Shown: positions 59,288-64,000 of the stretch, piece by piece
Numbering within the stretch: the stretch's first letter is position 1
How the letters are laid out: each line of letters starts with the position of its first letter
DNA from: Psoroptes ovis
Taxonomy: Eukaryota > Arthropoda > Arachnida > Sarcoptiformes > Psoroptidae
Reading direction: 5' to 3'
Length of the DNA stretch: 64,000 nucleotides
NCBI GenBank assembly: GCA_002943765.1
Contig: PQWQ01000002.1
Coordinates: 434,001-498,000 of the forward strand
Program-made: the position numbers and the translations under genes
The notes under the pieces: model-generated
What the model was told of the DNA's origin: nothing
The model's input: the letters and a program-made list of their open reading frames with translations, nothing else
The model's database searches: none

Positions 59288-62200
59288 GCATTTGAAAACT
59301 ACCAGATAACGACCAATCAAAACATAATTGACAAAATTAACCAAAATGAAAAGAAATATAACAAAACATATGAAGAATTAAAGATACCACCATTAAAAAT
59401 TCGTGGCCAAATTAATGACCATCAATGTGAATTAACTATAGACACCGGCTCCGGTATCAACATTATGACGCCCGCCATAAGTAAATATTTAAATTTGAAA
59501 CACGAAAAAGTCGATATCGGATTGATATTATTAGGTGAAAAAAAGAAGATAAAAAACATGGCTATTGTAAAAGTAAAGATCGGTGAAATTGAAAAAAATC
59601 TCAAATTTTTTATAACTGAACACTTTTATGACATCATTATCATCTCTAGATCAACAATGGTATTATTTCAAATACACCTAGAAATAAAAGACAATGGCAT
59701 TTTTCCAAAACAAATTTACAAAAGTGAAACATATTCGGCTGAAACTTCAGAATTTGAAGCTGATCCAAAAAACAAACGTTTAAAATCTCTTTTAACATGC
59801 TATCAGCAGGCTTTCGCCACAGACAAAAACGACATAGGATGTATTAAGAATGAGAAAGCTAGAATCCTTCTCAACAATGAAATGCCAATTTCTTTAAAAC
59901 CATATCCTTGCAGTAGAGATGATCAAAGAATAATAAATGATGAAATTAACCGTTTATTGAAAATTGGTATTATAAAAAAATCAAACTCACCGTTTCATTT
60001 CCCTGTCGTTTTAGTTGACAAAAGAGACGAAGGAAAAAAAACTAGACTGTGTATAGATTATAGAAAACTAAACAATGTAACAATCTCAGAACATTATCCT
60101 ATGCCTAAATTTGAAGATATCGAAGATAGATTATTAAATGCGAAAATATTTTCAACCCTAGATGTTAGTCAAGGATTTCATCATATTGAAATACATGAAA
60201 ACGATCAATACAAGACTAGTTTCATAACCCAATTTGAACAATTCGAATGGACAAGAATGCCTTTTGGCATGAAGAATTCACCCATGATATTTCAAAGAAT
60301 TTTGTGGAACATTCTGAAAAAATATGAATTACATCATTTCTCACATAATTATATAGACGACATAATTGTGTTCTCAAACTCGGAAGAAGAACATTATCAA
60401 CACTTAGAATTAATCTTGTCAGCAATGGTGAAAGAGAATATAAAATTAAAAACATCTAAATGCGAATTCAATAAAAAAACAGTGAACTATTTAGGTCACC
60501 AGATCTCAGAAAATGGCATCAGCCCGATTAACCATAATGTCATTGCGATATTGAATGCAAATCCACCCAAAACTATAAGAGAATTGAAAGGATTTCTTGG
60601 ACAGATAAATTATTATCACAAATTTATACCGAATCGAGCAAAAATCACATACAATTTAACAGAATTGTTAAAAAAGAATACGAAATGGGAATGGACCCCT
60701 AAACATCAACAAGAATTTGATAACTTGAAATCCATAATATCTAACGAACCAATTCTAAAAATATTCGATCCTTCCTTACCAATAAGAATTTACACTGATG
60801 CTTGCTCATACGGAATAGGAGCCATACTGAAACAACAACAAACTAATGGGCAAGAACATCCTGTTGCGTTCTTTTCAAAAAAGTTATTATCCTATCAAAA
60901 AAATTATTCCGCTTCAGAATTGGAGTGTTTGGCCGTATTAGAAGCCATTGAATATTGGCATTACAAATTGGTTGGTGTCAAGTTCACAATTATTACGGAT
61001 CACAAACCCTTGGAGGGTTTCCCAAAATTTAAAAATCCAAAAACTAGGCTTTTCAATTGGGCTCTAAGATTGAGTCAATATCAATTCGATATAAAATATA
61101 TTCAAGGAAAACATAATGTTGAAGCGGATTTCTTATCACGTCATCCAATTGAAGAATTGAAAGAAATGACATCACATACATCATATTTTTTGGAACAGAC
61201 GTATACATTAGACGATTATCGACACATGCAGAACGGATATAATGTTAAAACACTTAACAAATGTCATTTGGAAAATAATATTATTTACCGCAAAAGAAAA
61301 AATTATAAACAGATATTCCTCCCAAAAGACTCCGCAATCAAAATATTAAAACAAATACACGAAAATTATGGTCATCTCGGACAACAAAAATTATATAGTC
61401 AATTTTCACAAAAATATTACACGCCAAATATAATGAACTTAATAAGGAAAATCACACAATCATGTGAACCTTGCATTTATACAAAAATTAATTACAATCG
61501 TTTTGGATTATTGGGTTGGCCCGGTCCAGCAAAAAACCCATTTGAAATTATCCACATCGATACAGTTGGCGGATTCAATAATTATGGATCAAAAAAAAAA
61601 ATATTTACATCTTGCTATTGATAATTTTTCCAGATTTGTATGGTGCTACTGCTCCAAAACACAATCAACCATAGATTTCATCAATTTGATCAAACAAGTT
61701 CAAACCATAACAAATCCTAAATTGATTATCGCTGATAGATATCCCTCTATTAGATCAAGTCAATTCAAAGATTATTTAAACAATTATAATATAAAATTAA
61801 CATTTACGCCTAAGGATTCCCCTTCAAGTAATGGATTAGTTGAACGGGTAAATCAAACCCTTTGTAATAGAATCCGGCAAAAAATTTATGAATCTGGTCA
61901 AAAAAATCAAAAGAAAAGTTGGTCGATTTTAGCAAAACAGGCAGTAGACGAGTATAATCATACGATTCATTCAGTCACGAAATTTACACCGAAATATTTA
62001 ATTACCGGAATCCAGGATGACAATTTTTTCCAACCAAATATCGATCAATCTAGGAAACTTGCTTTCGAAAATATAGAGAGAGCCCACATGAAAGAAAAAT
62101 TAAGATATGACAAAAACAAAAAAAAAGCGGAATTTAAAAAGAACGATGAAGTTTACATTTCAAAGGGGAACAAATTGAACCGAAGAAAGCTTGATCCCCG

Positions 62201-62369
62201 ATATGAAGGGCCTTACACCATACAGGAGGTAAAAGGCGAAAACATCATTACCATCTTGAAAAATGGCAAGAAAGAAGACGTCCATGTATCAGCTGTGAAA
62301 GCCAAGTATTCACCGACAATCGAACATCAACCAAAGTTTCAGGCGGGGGGATGTCAAGAAAAAGCTTAA
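59288..62369 (+). pseudogene. Ty3 element pol, frameshifted
   Basis: Continues in the gag frame after the MITE. Protease IDTGSG (catalytic Asp-Thr-Gly coded at 59441-59449), RT (CIDYRKLN, FSTLDVSQGF, YIDD at 60350-60361), RNase H (YTDACSYGIGA, FTIITDHKPL), an integrase zinc finger (H-H-C-C around 61365-61475) and the first catalytic Asp (61559-61561). At the 11-A run 61591-61601 this frame ends at 61619-61621, while the rest of integrase (IADRYPSI, NGLVERVNQT, GPYTI) continues in the next frame to a stop at 62367-62369, inside the right LTR. Integrase is therefore split between its first and second catalytic residues. Confidence 0.93.
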
Positions 62370-62584
62370 AAAAATCATGAAAGTCGTTGTTTATGAATAT
62401 CCCCATAAAAAACCGTTGAAATATTGAAATGTTGAAAAATTAACATTTCATCAGTCATTCTGCTTTGAAGAATCATCTACCTCACACTGTAGAAAAATAT
62501 TAAAATTAAGAAAAATAATTAAAATTAAACTAAAATAAATAAAAATTATTAAAAATAAAATTTAAAATTGTGTTTTTTACGATA
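62352..62584 (+). repeat. Ty3 element 3' LTR
   Basis: Second 233-bp LTR copy, directly after the G-rich purine tract; it also contains the last codons of pol. Confidence 0.95.
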
Positions 62585-62588
62585 TGTA

Positions 62589-64000
62589 TTTCAGATTTGC
62601 TCGAATTTATTCATTCAAATGTATTATTTCAAATACATTTGATCATTATTATTATTTTTATTTTTTTTGAAACGAATAATTATCGATTGATTTCAATCGA
62701 ATCAGTATCAAAAAGTTAATATCATTAGAAATGACTGAGAAAAAAATGAATTGAGTGCATGCCTTCCATTGATCATAATAATCACATGTGTTTGGCTTTT
62801 TCTATCGATTTTGAATTTTTTCATTTTCATAAATTCAAATCTTTGATACATTGAAAATCATTAATTTTATGAGATTTTGATTTGTGTTTAATTAATTAAA
62901 AGGAAAAAAATCAATTAAAAAACCATTTAAATTATCAAATATTTAATGACATTGAATTTTTCGATAATCGAAAAAATGGATGAAAATGAAAATGATATCA
63001 TTCGTGTCATTCATTATCAATCAAATGAAAATGAATTTTCGAAAAATTTTCGATAAAAAAATTGATTTTTTAGTAAAATTTAAAAAAATTTCCGTAATTG
63101 ATTGACAAGGTTAAAATTATTTCATTTAAAAAAAATGTATCGAGTCACTATTGCTCTCTCTTCGATAGAAATGAATAGAAATAAATAGAAAATTAACATT
63201 GATTCATTGCATGAATCAGTATGTAATGATTAAGCAAACAATAATCCTTTAATTCGGTCGTTTAATGTTATTAAATGATAGATAAAATTTTACCGATTTT
63301 TTCCTCTGGGAAATCGCCATGTAATCTTTGAAATTATCGTCTTAGATTAGGCTTGATAATTCTATCAATTTTCAGCCTTTGAAACTCCTTGCAAAAGTTG
63401 GCTTCCCCGCAATGCAATTCAATTTGAATGTAATGTTAAATGAGCTTGTGTTTTTGATTCACGTATTCATTTAACCGTTTCGTTTCAATTTCTTTCAATT
63501 TGAAATTTGATTTTGTTTTTTTTTCAATTACAAGTTTTGTAATTTTCATTTAAGAAAATGACTGAATTTCGTTGAAAACAACTGAATTGAATTTGAAATT
63601 TTGTACAAAATGCAACAAGTTTTATCTTAAAAATAATAAGATTTTCTAACCTTCTTTTTTTTTAATTTACAAAGATTTAAATAAAAAAAAATGAAGAAAT
63701 TGTAAATAATGATAAACCCCTATGAATCATTATTATTTCTTACATTTATTTATTTATTTTTGATTCAAATACATTCAAGTTTTCTTTGATTTTGATTATT
63801 TTTTCTTTGCTTCGTTGATCAATGAATGAATGCATGTTTATTCAAAGTAAACTTGGCCATTATTATTATTGCTGAATGGCGTAATGAAATGCAAAAAATA
63901 AAAAAATAAAAATAAATAAATAAACTAACCTGGGATTAGTTTTATTCAAAAAAAAAATAATAATAAATTTATTCATAAGAAAAACGGACAAATTTCAGGT
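62589..64000. other. A+T-rich flank, no gene seen
   Basis: Nothing supportable on either strand apart from homopolymer and short simple repeats. Confidence 0.6.

Larger units (their letters stand above)
56904..62584 (+). mobile_element. Ty3-type LTR retrotransposon with BEL/Pao-like gag, inactivated
   Basis: 5681-bp element with two 233-bp LTRs (56904-57136 and 62352-62584) that read as identical. Target duplication is TGTA (56900-56903 and 62585-62588), or ATGTA if the terminal A is shared. A purine tract (AGGCGGGGGGA, 62341-62351) abuts the right LTR. No TGG-type primer binding site follows the left LTR. Gag and pol share one frame, which is interrupted by a 187-bp hAT-type MITE (59093-59279) and later shifts at an 11-A run (61591-61601). 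Protease-RT-RNaseH-integrase order and the GPY motif are Ty3-type. Identical LTRs mean the insertion is recent despite the lesions. Confidence 0.96.

Overview
The window is animal nuclear DNA, very A+T-rich, with homopolymer and di/trinucleotide runs throughout and tiny spliceosomal introns (60, 62, 67, 72 and 76 bp in the conserved genes). The gene set (mitochondrial Hsp70, a CHCHD2/10 homologue, thiamine pyrophosphokinase, a Tudor-domain gene, the miR-100/let-7/miR-125 cluster) is bilaterian. BEL/Pao and Ty3 retroelements, mariner-type miniature elements and the base composition suggest an arthropod. An acariform (dust-mite-like) mite is my best guess, but the species call is an inference.

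Layout. Bases 1-11.3 kb are mostly non-coding, with one possible 5' leader intron and one orphan exon. A BEL/Pao LTR retrotransposon with identical LTRs and one intact 1597-codon gag-pol frame fills 11,543-16,854. Bases 16.9-27.6 kb show no supportable protein gene. At 27.6-29.9 kb lie, on the + strand and in the ancestral order, miR-100, let-7 and miR-125, each with an unusually long terminal loop (about 124, 245 and 144 nt). At 33.0-36.3 kb is a compact cluster of three genes: CHCHD2/10-like (+), an extended-Tudor protein (-) and thiamine pyrophosphokinase (+). A signal-peptide exon at 38.2 kb is phase-compatible with a 3.4-kb exon at 47.7-51.1 kb that encodes an Asn-rich single-pass membrane protein; the implied 9.4-kb intron holds eight of ten approximately 80-bp palindromic mariner-type MITEs. 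Mitochondrial Hsp70 (mortalin) is on the - strand at 51.5-53.7 kb. A Ty3-type LTR element with identical LTRs occupies 56,904-62,584. Its coding region is broken by an hAT-type MITE and by a frameshift at an 11-A run.

Most interesting points: (1) the conserved miRNA cluster with greatly expanded loops in all three hairpins; (2) a Ty3 element whose gag has the helical N-terminus, DUF1759-like region and triple zinc-knuckle module characteristic of BEL/Pao elements, joined to a Ty3-type protease-RT-RNaseH-integrase; (3) the nested hAT MITE with a perfect 8-bp target duplication; (4) the local cluster of fold-back MITEs in a putative long intron; (5) the BEL protease motif Asp-Thr-Cys in place of Asp-Ser/Thr-Gly. 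Conserved genes act in mitochondria (mortalin in protein import and folding, CHCHD2/10 in the intermembrane space) and in thiamine cofactor synthesis; I see no operon-like functional link between them.
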